A DNA stretch of 64,000 bases from Dictyobacter aurantiacus (GTDB lineage Bacteria > Chloroflexota > Ktedonobacteria > Ktedonobacterales > Ktedonobacteraceae), in NCBI RefSeq assembly GCF_003967515.1, contig NZ_BIFQ01000001.1, forward strand, positions 3,844,001 through 3,908,000, written 5' to 3'. The notes under the pieces are model-generated. The model searched no databases. It had not been told where the DNA came from and saw only the letters and a list, made by a program, of their open reading frames with translations. Shown in pieces: positions 18,620-27,248 of the stretch. The position numbers and the translations under genes are program-made. How positions within the stretch are numbered: the first letter of the stretch is position 1; the number at the start of each line of letters is the position of its first letter.

Positions 18620-19875
18620 CTGAAGAGATTTTTAGTTATAAATTGGGACGCCCCGTTCATGCGGGGGAGACTGTGGTGGTGGATGTCGATCATGTGATGA
18701 GCCATGATACGACGACTCCCCTGGCCATCAAAGCTTTCCGCAAGCTGGCCAAACAGAATAACGGTCGTGTGTTTGATCAGAAGCGTTCGCATATCGTTTT
18801 TGACCATATCATCCCGGCCGCGACCATCGCGGCGGCCACCCTGCATCGCGAGGTACGCTCGTTCGCCCAGGAGCAGGAGATCCCGATTTTGCAGGAAGGC
18901 ATCTGTCACCAGGTGATGCCCGAGAAGGGCTTTGTGCTGCCGGGCAGCATCATCGTGGGCGCTGATAGCCACTCCTGCACTTATGGAGCCTTTGGCGCCT
19001 TTGGCACTGGTATGGGTTCGACCGATATCGGCGTGGCCTACGCCACCGGCCGCAGCTGGTTCCGCGTGCCGGAGACCATCAATGTCAACATTACCGGCAC
19101 CCTGCCTCCAGGAGTGTTCGCCAAAGATATCTCGCTTGAGATCGTGCGTCGTCTGGGTGTGGATGGCGCCAACTATCGCGCTATCGAATATACCGGCGAG
19201 GTGATCGAGAACTTCTCGATGAGCGAACGTATGACCTTCTCCAACATGGCCATCGAGATGGGTGGTAAAGCGGGACTGATCGCGGCCGATGCCACCACGC
19301 AGGAATGGCTACGCGGTCGCACCGATAAAGAGTATCCGCTGCTGCGTGCCCAGAATCCGCACTACGAGCGGGTGATCGAGATCGATGTCACCAACATGCA
19401 GCCGCTGGTGGCCTGTCCCCCTGACGTCAACATCGTGCATCCGGCCGCAGAGGTGCAGGACGTCCAGATCGATCAGGTCTTCCTGGGTACCTGCACCAAT
19501 GGTCGCCTGGACGATCTGGAGATCGCTGCCAACATTCTGCGCGGCCGCACGATCAGCCCGAGCCTGCGCATGGTTGTCATCCCCGCCTCGCGTGAGATCT
19601 ATCTGGAGGCCATGCGCCGTGGTTATCTGGAAATCTTCGCTCAGGCCGGCGCCTCCGTTGGCACGCCCGGCTGTGGACCCTGCATCGGACGCCACTTCGG
19701 CGTGCTGGCTCCCGGAGAGCGCGCGCTGACCACGATGAATCGCAACTTTACCGGTCGCATGGGTGATCCCACCGCCGAAATCTACCTGGGCAGTCCCGCG
19801 ACCATCGCCGCCACCGCGCTGACCGGCCATATCACCGATCCACGCAGCGTCTTACTGGCGGAAAATCCCGCCTAG
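18607..19875 (+). CDS. lysT: Homoaconitase large subunit
   Basis: 422 residues of the aconitase superfamily, large subunit of the two-subunit type. GADSHSCTYGAFGAFGTGMG and the FLGTCTNGR and GTPGCGPCIGRH blocks provide the three cysteines for the 4Fe-4S cluster. It isomerises homocitrate to homoisocitrate together with LysU. Its start lies inside the homocitrate synthase gene. Its stop TAG forms the first bases next to the terminal repeat of a foldback element (19874-20029), so the final codons may have been shaped by that insertion. Confidence 0.93.
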   Translation: MGTLAEEIFSYKLGRPVHAGETVVVDVDHVMSHDTTTPLAIKAFRKLAKQNNGRVFDQKRSHIVFDHIIPAATIAAATLHREVRSFAQEQEIPILQEGICHQVMPEKGFVLPGSIIVGADSHSCTYGAFGAFGTGMGSTDIGVAYATGRSWFRVPETINVNITGTLPPGVFAKDISLEIVRRLGVDGANYRAIEYTGEVIENFSMSERMTFSNMAIEMGGKAGLIAADATTQEWLRGRTDKEYPLLRAQNPHYERVIEIDVTNMQPLVACPPDVNIVHPAAEVQDVQIDQVFLGTCTNGRLDDLEIAANILRGRTISPSLRMVVIPASREIYLEAMRRGYLEIFAQAGASVGTPGCGPCIGRHFGVLAPGERALTTMNRNFTGRMGDPTAEIYLGSPATIAATALTGHITDPRSVLLAENPA

Positions 19876-20029
19876 TACTCTGTCAACTTTCAACGGATGG
19901 GTGAGCGGGGATGCAAGGGGCGGCCAGCCCCTTGACTGGGGGATCGGGGGCTGTGCCCCCGGCGATTCCTCCCCCCTCTCGCCCGCGTAGCGGGCGAACA
20001 ACCCATCAGACAAGGTTTGACAAAGTACT
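19874..20029. repeat. MITE-like foldback element between lysT and lysU
   Basis: About 156 bases. The ends are inverted copies: AGTACTCTGTCAAC at the left and, read inversely, AGTACTTTGTCAAAC at the right, followed inward by GGATGGGT and GATGGGT. The interior has GC-rich nested hairpins (GGGGCGGCCAGCCCC, GGGGGCTGTGCCCCC, CGCCCGCGTAGCGGGCG). It holds no gene. It separates two subunits of one enzyme in an otherwise tightly packed operon. Confidence 0.7.
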
Positions 20030-20072
20030 AACCTGAAGAGTTTAACACGATCGATAGAAGGAGAAAAAGAGA

Positions 20073-20567
20073 ATGGGACGCATCTGGAAAGTCGGTGACA
20101 ACATCAATACCGACCTGATCATTCCTGGCCGCTATAACGTGACGACCGATCATGCACAGCTGGCGAAATACTGCCTCTACGAGGCCTATCCCGAATTTTC
20201 ACAGGGCGTGCAGCCCGGCGACATCTTGATGGGAGGCCACAACTTCGGTTGTGGCTCCTCCCGTGAGCACGCGCCGACCGCCATCCTGGCCAACCAGGTC
20301 AAAGTCGTGATCGCGCGTAGCTTCGCGCGCATCTTCTACCGCAACGCCGTCAACATCGGCCTGCCGGTCCTGGTCTGTGAGGACGCTGTGCTCAACAGCG
20401 AAGCCGGGCAGGAGCTCGACGTTAATCTTGAGACTGGTGAGATCCGTAACCTCACCACCGGCCAGACCTTCCAGGCCGAGCCGCTCGACCCATTTGTCGC
20501 GCGCATCGTGGCCGCTGGTGGCATCATCAATTACATCGAAGCCAACAACGGCCAATTGGTATATTAA
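20073..20567 (+). CDS. lysU: Homoaconitase small subunit
   Basis: 164 residues, the swivel domain of the two-subunit homoaconitase. MGRIWKVGDNINTDLIIPGR and GHNFGCGSSREHAPTA are the substrate-binding signatures. The ATG follows AGAAGGAGAAAAAGAG. It forms a complex with LysT. The stop TAA adjoins the left end of another inverted repeat (20566-20676). Confidence 0.94.
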   Translation: MGRIWKVGDNINTDLIIPGRYNVTTDHAQLAKYCLYEAYPEFSQGVQPGDILMGGHNFGCGSSREHAPTAILANQVKVVIARSFARIFYRNAVNIGLPVLVCEDAVLNSEAGQELDVNLETGEIRNLTTGQTFQAEPLDPFVARIVAAGGIINYIEANNGQLVY

Positions 20568-20676
20568 AACGCAAACGACGAATCCCCGTAGGTGCGCCCC
20601 TTGCGGGCGCTTGCCGCGAAGCGGCCCTGTGCCCGCAAGGGGCGCACGTTTCACCAACGCGGGATTTGTGCGTTTT
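20566..20676. repeat. Foldback inverted repeat between lysU and hicdh
   Basis: About 111 bases. The outer arms AAAACGCAAACGACGAATCC and, inverted, AAAACGCACAAATCCCGCG are imperfect; the inner arms GTGCGCCCCTTGCGGGC and GCCCGCAAGGGGCGCAC are perfect, closing on a small GC-rich loop. The left end overlaps the lysU stop and the right end sits just before the next ribosome binding site. Confidence 0.7.
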
Positions 20677-20690
20677 GGGAGAAGGGTAAT

Positions 20691-21788
20691 ATGCACAACC
20701 GACAATTTCATAATCCGCCGCAGGTGTGCGTGGTTGCAGGGGATGATGCGGCCCCTGAGGTGGTGCGGCCGACGGTAGAGATTCTGCGTGAGCTGGCGCC
20801 GGAGATCCGTTTTACGGAGGCGCCGTGTGGACGCGAGGCCCAGGCGCGGTATGGAACACCGTTTCCGGATGTGACGCGTGAGGCGATCGACGCAGCGGAC
20901 TGCACGCTCTTCGGCGCCAGCGGCGGACCCAGCCGTCCAATCCTGTGGTATCTGCGCTGGAACAAGGAGACCTATATCAATGTGCGCTCCGTGCGCTGGA
21001 TCCCCGGCTATCGCAGCCCCATGCAGCATCCGGAGCGCATCGATTATGTGATCGCGCGCGATAACCTGGAGGGGATGTATCCCCCACGCGAGGGCGATGT
21101 GGCCGAACTGGCGGCCCTGCCCAGCAGCGGTAGCTGGTGGATGGCCCCGCCGGTCGAGAAGGCGGGCGCCTACTCGATCAAGGTGAGCACCGATGAGCAG
21201 ATGCAGCGCGTGGCTAACCATGCCTGTCAGCTCGCCTTGCAGCGGCAGGCCGCCGGCTATCCCGGACGTGTCACACTGGGCGCCAAATACTCGATCCAGC
21301 CGCGCACCGATGGCCGCTTCCGCGCCATCGTCAAAGAGGCGGTCAGCCAGCATCCTTCCCTGACCTACCAGGAGTTCCTGGTCGATGACATGGCGCGCCG
21401 CCTGGTTGCTTCCCCGGAACAGCTGGATGTGGTCGTGCTGGGGAACGAGCATGGAGATATTCTGGCCGACGTCTCCAGTGGTACCATCGGGGGACTTGGC
21501 CTCTCACCCAGCGCCTGCTATGGTGAGGACTACGCCTACTTTGAGCCGGTCCATGGGTCCGCCCCCGACCTGGCCGGCCAGGGCATCATCAATCCTACCG
21601 CCATGTTATTATCGGGCGCGTTGATGCTTGATTACCTGGGGTATAATAAACAGGCAAGTGCTTTAACGTCCGCCATCGAACAGACCTATCGAGAAGGCAG
21701 CCTGCTCCCGGTCGACCAGGGTGGACAGGCAGGAACGAGTGAATTCGTGCAGGCCATCCGGGCGCGCTTGTCAGAGCATGGATCATAA
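20691..21788 (+). CDS. hicdh: Homoisocitrate dehydrogenase (isopropylmalate dehydrogenase family)
   Basis: 365 residues from the ATG at 20691, which follows GGGAGAAGGGTAAT; the frame is open 33 codons further upstream, through the hairpin, and that part is rejected. NEHGDILADVSSGTIGGLG holds the metal-binding aspartates of the family, and FEPVHGSAPDLAGQGIINP is the NAD-binding region. RWNKETYINVRSVRWIPG and ARDNLEGMYPPREG are the substrate region. It oxidises homoisocitrate to 2-oxoadipate. It belongs to an unusual branch compared with Thermus enzymes, so activity on isocitrate or isopropylmalate cannot be excluded. It is the last gene of the operon. Confidence 0.87.
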   Translation: MHNRQFHNPPQVCVVAGDDAAPEVVRPTVEILRELAPEIRFTEAPCGREAQARYGTPFPDVTREAIDAADCTLFGASGGPSRPILWYLRWNKETYINVRSVRWIPGYRSPMQHPERIDYVIARDNLEGMYPPREGDVAELAALPSSGSWWMAPPVEKAGAYSIKVSTDEQMQRVANHACQLALQRQAAGYPGRVTLGAKYSIQPRTDGRFRAIVKEAVSQHPSLTYQEFLVDDMARRLVASPEQLDVVVLGNEHGDILADVSSGTIGGLGLSPSACYGEDYAYFEPVHGSAPDLAGQGIINPTAMLLSGALMLDYLGYNKQASALTSAIEQTYREGSLLPVDQGGQAGTSEFVQAIRARLSEHGS

Positions 21789-22114
21789 ACGCCCATTCCC
21801 CCGTGAATAAAGAAAGATAAATTGGGCGCCAGTGAGGGAGCGTTGCTCCCCTTATGCTGACCATGAATGAGATCGTAATGTATAACCATTCCGCCGGTAA
21901 GAGGCGGAATGGTTATGTTTGGTATATGTTGTTGGTTGTGAGGCTCGCCGTACGAGAAGAAATTGCTCGGCATGTCGATGTGTGGATTATTCAGGCTATC
22001 CCCTATAGCAATTCTTGCCCTGTCATGAAGACGCTTGCAAGCTAAACTGATACAATAATAAGCATCGAAAAATACTAAAGATATAAAGCGAGCTATAATT
22101 GGAGATAGTGAACA
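21789..22114. other. Gene-free stretch after the lys operon
   Basis: 326 bases between hicdh and lysS. Two hairpins are seen: GGGAGC/GCTCCC at about 21836-21850 and ATAACCATTCCGCC/GGCGGAATGGTTAT at 21882-21916. Neither is followed by a clear T run. No T-box motif is visible before lysS. Confidence 0.55.
21882..21916 (+). terminator. Hairpin, possible end of the lys operon
   Basis: Perfect 14-bp arms with a 7-base loop. The downstream sequence GTTTGG is only weakly T-rich, so termination is possible but not certain. Confidence 0.45.
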
Positions 22115-23776
22115 ATGAAAGCTGATTGGGTAACAAAAGTCGCTGACCGTGTCGAAGCCAGCGTGCGACAGCGTAAGGGTGAGAACGCCACTATCGTGTG
22201 CGCCTCCGGCATCAGTCCCTCAGGTCCGATTCACCTGGGTAATCTGCGCGAGCCATTTACCGTCCACCTGGTGGTTGAGGAACTGCGTGGCCGTGGGTGG
22301 AAGGTGGAGCATATCCATTCCTGGGACGACTATGACCGTCTGCGCAAGGTGCCAGCCGGTATCCCGGCCGAGTACGCGCAGTACATCGGCATGCCCTATG
22401 CCGATATCCCCGACCCTTTTGGGGAGTATGATTCATATGCCACGCGCTATATCACCGACTTTACAAACGGTTTGAGCCGCCTGGGTATCCGACCCCGCTA
22501 TATTCGCCAGTCACAGGCCTATCGTCGTGGCGATTATCGCGAACAAATCAAGATGGCTATTCGCCAGCGTGGAGAGATCTTCGATATCCTGGCCGAGTAT
22601 CAAAATCTAGAGGGCCAGAAAGAGACCGTGGACGAGCGCCGCGCTGCCTATTATCCCTTTAAGCCCTACTGTGACAATTGTCATAAGGACATGACGCACC
22701 TGACCTCGTATCGCGATGAGGATGCTTTCCTTACCTACGTCTGCGATAACTGCGGGCACGAGGGCAGCTATAGCCTGAACGAGCGCATCGACGGCAAGCT
22801 TGTCTGGAAGGTTGACTGGCCCATGCGTTGGAGCTACGAGCAGGTCGACTTTGAGCCCGGTGGCGAGGACCACTCCTCTCCCGGCAGTAGCTATACCGTG
22901 GGACAGCGTATCGTGCAGAAGGTGTATGGCGCCGTGGCACCGCAGTTTATCGGCTACGCCTTCGTCGGCATGGGCGGCCGCTCCAAGATCTCAAGCTCGG
23001 TCGGTACCACGGCCACCGTCTCTTCGGCGCTTGAGATTATCGAGCCCGCTATCCTGCGCTGGCTCTATGCGCGCCGTGCCAACAATCAGGCCTTTGATAT
23101 CGATTATGGTCAGGGTCTGCTGCGTCTCTACGAGGAGTGGGACGCTCTGGTGCGCCAGATCAACAAGGGGACGGCCAACGAGGTCAATCAGCGCCTGTTC
23201 GAGCGCGCTACGCGCACCAGCACCGATGAGATCGTCTATACCCATAAGGCAGTGCCGTTCCCGTTGCTGACTTCGGTCATCGATGTGACCCAGGCCAATG
23301 AAGAGCAGGTCCTGCGCATCATTTCGCAGACCCTGCCGGAACTGCAGGATCTGGGTACGTTGCGTGCCGAACTGGAGCCGCGCTTCACCTGCGCCCTCAA
23401 CTGGGTCAACAACTACCTGCCCGACGATGAGCGCACGCAGATTCGCACTAGCTTTGATAGCGAGGCCTTCGCCAGCTTCTCTGAGATGGACCAGGCCAGC
23501 ATCCGCATGCTGGCTGAGCGCCTGGACGACTCCTGGAACCTGGCTAGCCTGACCGAACTGATGTACAGTATCCCCAAGGTCGTACGCGGCCTGGCGGTAG
23601 ATACTCCTCCCAACGACGAGCTGAAGCAGGCGCAGCGCTCCTTCTTTATTGCGTTGTACAACCTGATCTGCGGCCGCGATACCGGTCCGCGCATTCCAAC
23701 GCTTCTGCTCTCCATTGGCCTGGAGCGCGCCAAGCAGCTGCTAACGCCCACTGCCGTGGCGGTGGCGCAAAAATAG
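22115..23776 (+). CDS. lysS: Class I lysyl-tRNA synthetase
   Basis: 553 residues of the archaeal-type class I LysRS, structurally unrelated to the usual bacterial class II enzyme. The HIGH-like motif is PSGPIHLGN (about 36-44) and the KMSKS equivalent is KISSS at 291-295. Two Cys pairs (CDNCHKD and CDNCGHEG, near residues 189 and 210) suggest a zinc site. It charges tRNA-Lys, the molecule that the T-boxes upstream of lysW would sense. The start follows TTGGAGATAGTGAACA. No truncation. Confidence 0.95.
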   Translation: MKADWVTKVADRVEASVRQRKGENATIVCASGISPSGPIHLGNLREPFTVHLVVEELRGRGWKVEHIHSWDDYDRLRKVPAGIPAEYAQYIGMPYADIPDPFGEYDSYATRYITDFTNGLSRLGIRPRYIRQSQAYRRGDYREQIKMAIRQRGEIFDILAEYQNLEGQKETVDERRAAYYPFKPYCDNCHKDMTHLTSYRDEDAFLTYVCDNCGHEGSYSLNERIDGKLVWKVDWPMRWSYEQVDFEPGGEDHSSPGSSYTVGQRIVQKVYGAVAPQFIGYAFVGMGGRSKISSSVGTTATVSSALEIIEPAILRWLYARRANNQAFDIDYGQGLLRLYEEWDALVRQINKGTANEVNQRLFERATRTSTDEIVYTHKAVPFPLLTSVIDVTQANEEQVLRIISQTLPELQDLGTLRAELEPRFTCALNWVNNYLPDDERTQIRTSFDSEAFASFSEMDQASIRMLAERLDDSWNLASLTELMYSIPKVVRGLAVDTPPNDELKQAQRSFFIALYNLICGRDTGPRIPTLLLSIGLERAKQLLTPTAVAVAQK

Positions 23777-23799
23777 CTTCCTACAATAAACACCCATGT

Positions 23800-23863
23800 T
23801 ATCCAGTGGGAATAAGCAGGCGGACCGCTCACGAGCGGTCCGCCTGCTTATTCCCACTGGATA
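23800..23863. repeat. Perfect palindrome, 31-bp arms, 2-nt loop
   Basis: Arms of 31 bases (TATCCAGTGGGAATAAGCAG onward) are exact reverse complements around AC. It begins about 24 bases after the lysS stop and could end that transcript, although no T tract follows directly. Confidence 0.85.
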
Positions 23864-23981
23864 TGTTAAATAGACAGAATTATGATCAATTTATAACATT
23901 CTCTTTATCTCTTCTTTACATCCGGCTGGCATAATACGCACTGAGAGCGCATGTCTCTTCCGTAAGAGGAAGGAGTTTCCA

Positions 23982-24221
23982 ATGAACAATTGTATCTTGC
24001 CCGCCCACGAATTTTTTATTTTTGTGCCAACCAGAAGCGATGTTCGACAACCTTCAAACGTTAACCGTATAGAGACGCATAATGTGTCTGATGCTCATAG
24101 TATGCAGAAAAGCGCAAGCGTGCCCGTGTCCCTGCAGTCATGGACGAAAATAATGGTCGCTGATACGCTCGATGTCTATGCCTGTCTGCAAGAAGATGAG
24201 CAAATATGCCAACCCTGCTAG
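23982..24221 (+). CDS. Possible small protein (79 aa)
   Basis: The ATG follows an excellent ribosome binding site (GAGGAAGGAGTTTCCA), the main argument that it is real. The product has no membrane helix or signal and ends with Cys-containing residues (YACLQEDEQICQPC). No family is recognised. It sits alone in a repeat-rich gap, so it may also be a decayed gene. Confidence 0.4.
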   Translation: MNNCILPAHEFFIFVPTRSDVRQPSNVNRIETHNVSDAHSMQKSASVPVSLQSWTKIMVADTLDVYACLQEDEQICQPC

Positions 24222-24472
24222 ATAGCCTCCTCTATGCCAGCCGTGAGCCGCTATCGTAGCGTTGCTCACGGTTGCACCATAGGGAATGCTCATCAGCTGA
24301 TCTATGGTGAAGTGACGGCACCTCCTTGCTGTGATGGCGATGTATATCCCGGCGCCCGGTCACGCTTTTAACGATACCTCAATAGACGCCGACGCCGCAT
24401 CCACCTCCCCTGATGGTAGTGTACTAATGACACCACATGCTTTCATGTTTCGTGCTATGATGAGAGAGAAAT

Positions 24473-24527
24473 GTTTTGTATTGGTGCATAGGGTGTGTAT
24501 TCGCACACCTATGCACCAATACAAAAC
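24473..24527. repeat. Intergenic palindrome A
   Basis: GTTTTGTATTGGTGCATAGG and its reverse complement form the arms, with one extra G in the left arm, around a core GTGTATTCGCAC. The TTGGTGCA outer motif is shared with other copies. Confidence 0.8.
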
Positions 24528-24550
24528 AGCCTGAGATGCTCGGCTGTCCA

Positions 24551-24602
24551 TTGTATGTTGGTGCATGGGGTGCGCATGCGCACTCCATGCACCAACATAC
24601 AA
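24551..24602. repeat. Intergenic palindrome B
   Basis: TTGTATGTTGGTGCATGG and its reverse complement flank the centre GGTGCGCATGCGCACT; one position would be a G-U pair in RNA. It is followed by CAGTGCGGCCGCG, the GC-rich module found beside several other copies. Confidence 0.8.
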
Positions 24603-24701
24603 AATCAGTGCGGCCGCGTGTGCGGGGGCTATCAAGGGCCACACGATGATTAAAGTCAAACACTGAGTTAGTTAGTTGTTGTATAGAAAGTGAGGAATAG
24701 T

Positions 24702-25295
24702 GTGGGTAAGATTACAGTGGAAAAAGAGCGTGTTATCAATGCCAGTCCGGAGAAGATCTTCTCCGTTTTGTCTAACTATAAAGAGCAGCGTCCCAGGATG
24801 CTGACGCCAAATTTTATTGACTACAAGGTAGAGAAAGGTGGCAAGGGGAGCGGCACGGTCATCAGCTACCTGCTGCGCGCGGCCAACCGGGAGCGTGCCT
24901 ATCGCATGAGCGTTGATGAAGCGGTCAAGGGTCGTGTGCTGACCGAGCGCGACAACAACTCATCGCTGGTCACCACCTGGGCACTCTCGCCTGTCAGCGG
25001 TGGCGATAAGACCAGGGTCAGCGTGGCTAGCGAGTGGGAGGGTGGTAAAGGTGTGGGGGGCTTCTTTGAACGAACCTTCGCCCCCCTGGGCCTGCGCCGC
25101 ATTTATGGCAGCATGCTTACCTCTTTGATTGATATCCTGGGCGTCTCCGGTGAAGAGGTTACCGCGGTGCAGGGCAAGGAGTACCGCCCGACCGAGAACC
25201 TGCGCGGCCTCATCTTGATCTTATCGCTGGTGGTTGGCTTCGCCTTTGGTCTCAACTATATCCAGAAAGCTAATCGCGAAAAGGCGCAGAGATAG
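24702..25295 (+). CDS. SRPBCC-family protein with carboxyl-terminal membrane anchor
   Basis: About 197 residues from a GTG at 24702, preceded by GTGAGGAATA; an in-frame GTG 12 bases earlier overlaps that site. The sequence ITVEKERVINASPEKIFSVL is the usual start of a polyketide-cyclase/SRPBCC fold that binds a small hydrophobic ligand. A single hydrophobic segment, GLILILSLVVGFAFGLNYI, near the end would fix it to the membrane. The ligand is unknown. Confidence 0.8.
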   Translation: MGKITVEKERVINASPEKIFSVLSNYKEQRPRMLTPNFIDYKVEKGGKGSGTVISYLLRAANRERAYRMSVDEAVKGRVLTERDNNSSLVTTWALSPVSGGDKTRVSVASEWEGGKGVGGFFERTFAPLGLRRIYGSMLTSLIDILGVSGEEVTAVQGKEYRPTENLRGLILILSLVVGFAFGLNYIQKANREKAQR

Positions 25296-25296
25296 G

Positions 25297-26175
25297 CTAG
25301 CGTCTCTGCTTCAGGAGCGCCTCTTTGCCGCGCACGACCGGATTGCGCAGAGTCCCTAGTTGCTCGATGGTGATGTGTACGACATCGCCCTGCTCAAGCG
25401 TAAAGGGTTGATCGGGGACAAGGGCGGTGCCGGTGCACAGGATGGCCCCTGCGGGAAACTCATTGTCGCGATACAGGTATGAGACCAGCTCTTCCAGGCT
25501 TCGCTTGAGTCCGTTGGTGTTGGTCTCACCTTCCCAGCAGACCTTGCCATCGCGTTCAATCTGCATCTGCATCGCTAGCTGGCGCGCATCCCCAATGGTC
25601 CAGGCCAGGGTGATGCCGGGTCCCAGAGCGCAGCTACCGGCGTAGACCTTGGCCTGCGGGAGGTAGAGGGGATTCTCGCCCTCAATGCTGCGCGAGCTGA
25701 CATCGTTAGCGATGGTATAGCCGACGATCTCACCATGGGCGTTGGCGACCACCGCCAGTTCGGGCTCCGGGACATCCCAACGCGAATCCGAGCGCACCGC
25801 GATCAGCTCATCCTGTCCACTCACGCGATAGGCTGTAGCTTTAAAAAAAAGTTCAGGGCGCTCGGCCTGGTAGACCCGCGCATAAATATCGGGCGTATCA
25901 CTCTCCTCTTTACGTGCCTCCTCCGAGCGCTGGTAAGTTACCCCCGCCGCCCACACTTCGGTATCGCCATCGATAGGAGCCATTATCTTCTCTCTCTCGA
26001 TCACATGGCCGTCCTGTATAACGCGTGAGATCAACTGGCGCAGCTCATCAACGCGTAGACGCAAAAGATCAGATAGGGTCGTATTGGGTGCGGGAAAGGT
26101 TCCCACTAGGCGATCATTAGCCAGCAGCCCCAGGACAGTGGTACCGTCCGTAGAGCGGTAACGTACTAATTGCAC
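25297..26175 (-). CDS. Fumarylacetoacetate hydrolase-family protein
   Basis: 292 residues from a GTG following AAGGAGAAGAAGCT. The FAH fold is shown by AAGVTYQRSEEARKEE, FFKATAYRVSG and the metal-binding acidic residues in VPEPELAVVAN and IANDVSSRSIEGENPLYLPQ. Members hydrolyse or hydrate 2-keto acids in sugar-acid or aromatic degradation. Two SDR dehydrogenases are encoded nearby, which would fit a sugar-acid route, but this is inference. It converges with the SRPBCC gene, one base apart. Confidence 0.87.
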   Translation of the reverse strand: MQLVRYRSTDGTTVLGLLANDRLVGTFPAPNTTLSDLLRLRVDELRQLISRVIQDGHVIEREKIMAPIDGDTEVWAAGVTYQRSEEARKEESDTPDIYARVYQAERPELFFKATAYRVSGQDELIAVRSDSRWDVPEPELAVVANAHGEIVGYTIANDVSSRSIEGENPLYLPQAKVYAGSCALGPGITLAWTIGDARQLAMQMQIERDGKVCWEGETNTNGLKRSLEELVSYLYRDNEFPAGAILCTGTALVPDQPFTLEQGDVVHITIEQLGTLRNPVVRGKEALLKQRR

Positions 26176-26436
26176 AGCTTCTTCTCCTTAACATGTTATG
26201 GCGCGTCACGTCTGTATTGCCGTATTCCTTGTTGCTCATCACCTGAATTATCGCATGCATGTATGCGATAATCAATTCGTTCTCCACACTATTCTCAACT
26301 ACATCATATTTTTCTCTCCTATGTATAATGTGCAGCGTTGATTATGATAGATATATAACAGATATACAGTTGTATCTGGTTCTGATTTGCCGTAGAATGC
26401 ACGCAGTATTAATAAAAAGAGGGAGGGTAGAGTTCT

Positions 26437-27222
26437 ATGGGTGCTCTATCAGGGCAGGTCGCGCTGGTGACTGGCGCGGGCGTTGGTATCGGGCAAGCCA
26501 TCGCCATCGAACTGGGCCGCCAGGGGGCGAAGGTGGCTCTGCATTACGCCAGTAGCGCGGCTGGCGCGCACGAGGCTGCGGCCGAGATCAACCATCTGGG
26601 CGGCACTGCGATGACCGTTTCGGGCAAGCTGGGCGTGGTAGAGGAGTGCCGCCGCGTCGTTGACGAGGTGATCAATCATTTTGGTGGCATCGATATCCTG
26701 GTCAACAATGCCGGTGTCACGCGTGCCGATAAATTTGAAAACATTACGCAAGAACTTTTCGACGACGTTTTCCACCTTAACATACGCGGCTACTTCTTTT
26801 GTGCCCAGGAGGCGGTAAAATCGATGGAGCAGCGTGGTGGTGGCTCGATCATCAATATCACCTCGGTCCATGGCTACGCCGGCTTTACCAACCACTCGGT
26901 CTATGCGGCCACCAAGGGCGCTATCATCGCTTTCACGCGCGAGCTGGCTATTGAACTGGCTCCCAAACATATCCGCGTCAACGCGGTTGGACCCGGCCTG
27001 ATCGAGGTGCCACGCTACGCCAACATCCCCACCTACAGCACCGAGTTTGGCGACAGCCTGGTGCCGCTGGGACGTGTGGGCCGGCCGAAAGACATCGCCC
27101 CGGCCGTGGCCTTTCTAGCCTCCGATGCCGCCGACTTCATTACGGGCCAGGTCCTCTACATCGACGGCGGCACCACCGCCAAAATGGCCCTCGATTGGGA
27201 CCAGGGCGACCATCCTCAATAG
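26437..27222 (+). CDS. SDR-family oxidoreductase (FabG/glucose dehydrogenase-like)
   Basis: 261 residues. Dinucleotide-binding GAGVGIGQA (about 12-20), NNAG, the catalytic Ser in [11 protein letters not shown] and YAATK for Tyr/Lys are all present. [14 protein letters not shown] and [14 protein letters not shown] are typical of classical SDRs. The substrate cannot be deduced: 3-oxoacyl-ACP, glucose and related sugars are all possible. The start follows AGAGGGAGGGTAGAG. Confidence 0.9.
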   Translation: MGALSGQVALVTGAGVGIGQAIAIELGRQGAKVALHYASSAAGAHEAAAEINHLGGTAMTVSGKLGVVEECRRVVDEVINHFGGIDILVNNAGVTRADKFENITQELFDDVFHLNIRGYFFCAQEAVKSMEQRGGGSIINITSVHGYAGFTNHSVYAATKGAIIAFTRELAIELAPKHIRVNAVGPGLIEVPRYANIPTYSTEFGDSLVPLGRVGRPKDIAPAVAFLASDAADFITGQVLYIDGGTTAKMALDWDQGDHPQ

Positions 27223-27248
27223 AGGATCGCCCCGGTCCGCCCGCGCGA

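Larger units (their letters stand above)
24222..24701. other. Gene-free stretch with two palindromes
   Basis: About 480 bases. It contains two members of the palindrome family (24473-24527 and 24551-24602) and a GCGGCCGC module at 24610. No gene is supported; the ORFs seen here are the palindromes read through. Confidence 0.6.

Noticed and set aside
20199-21452. Long minus-strand ORF (417 codons) opposite lysU/hicdh
   Set aside because: No ribosome site; covers two clear plus-strand genes and two foldbacks. It is a shadow caused by codon bias in GC-rich DNA.
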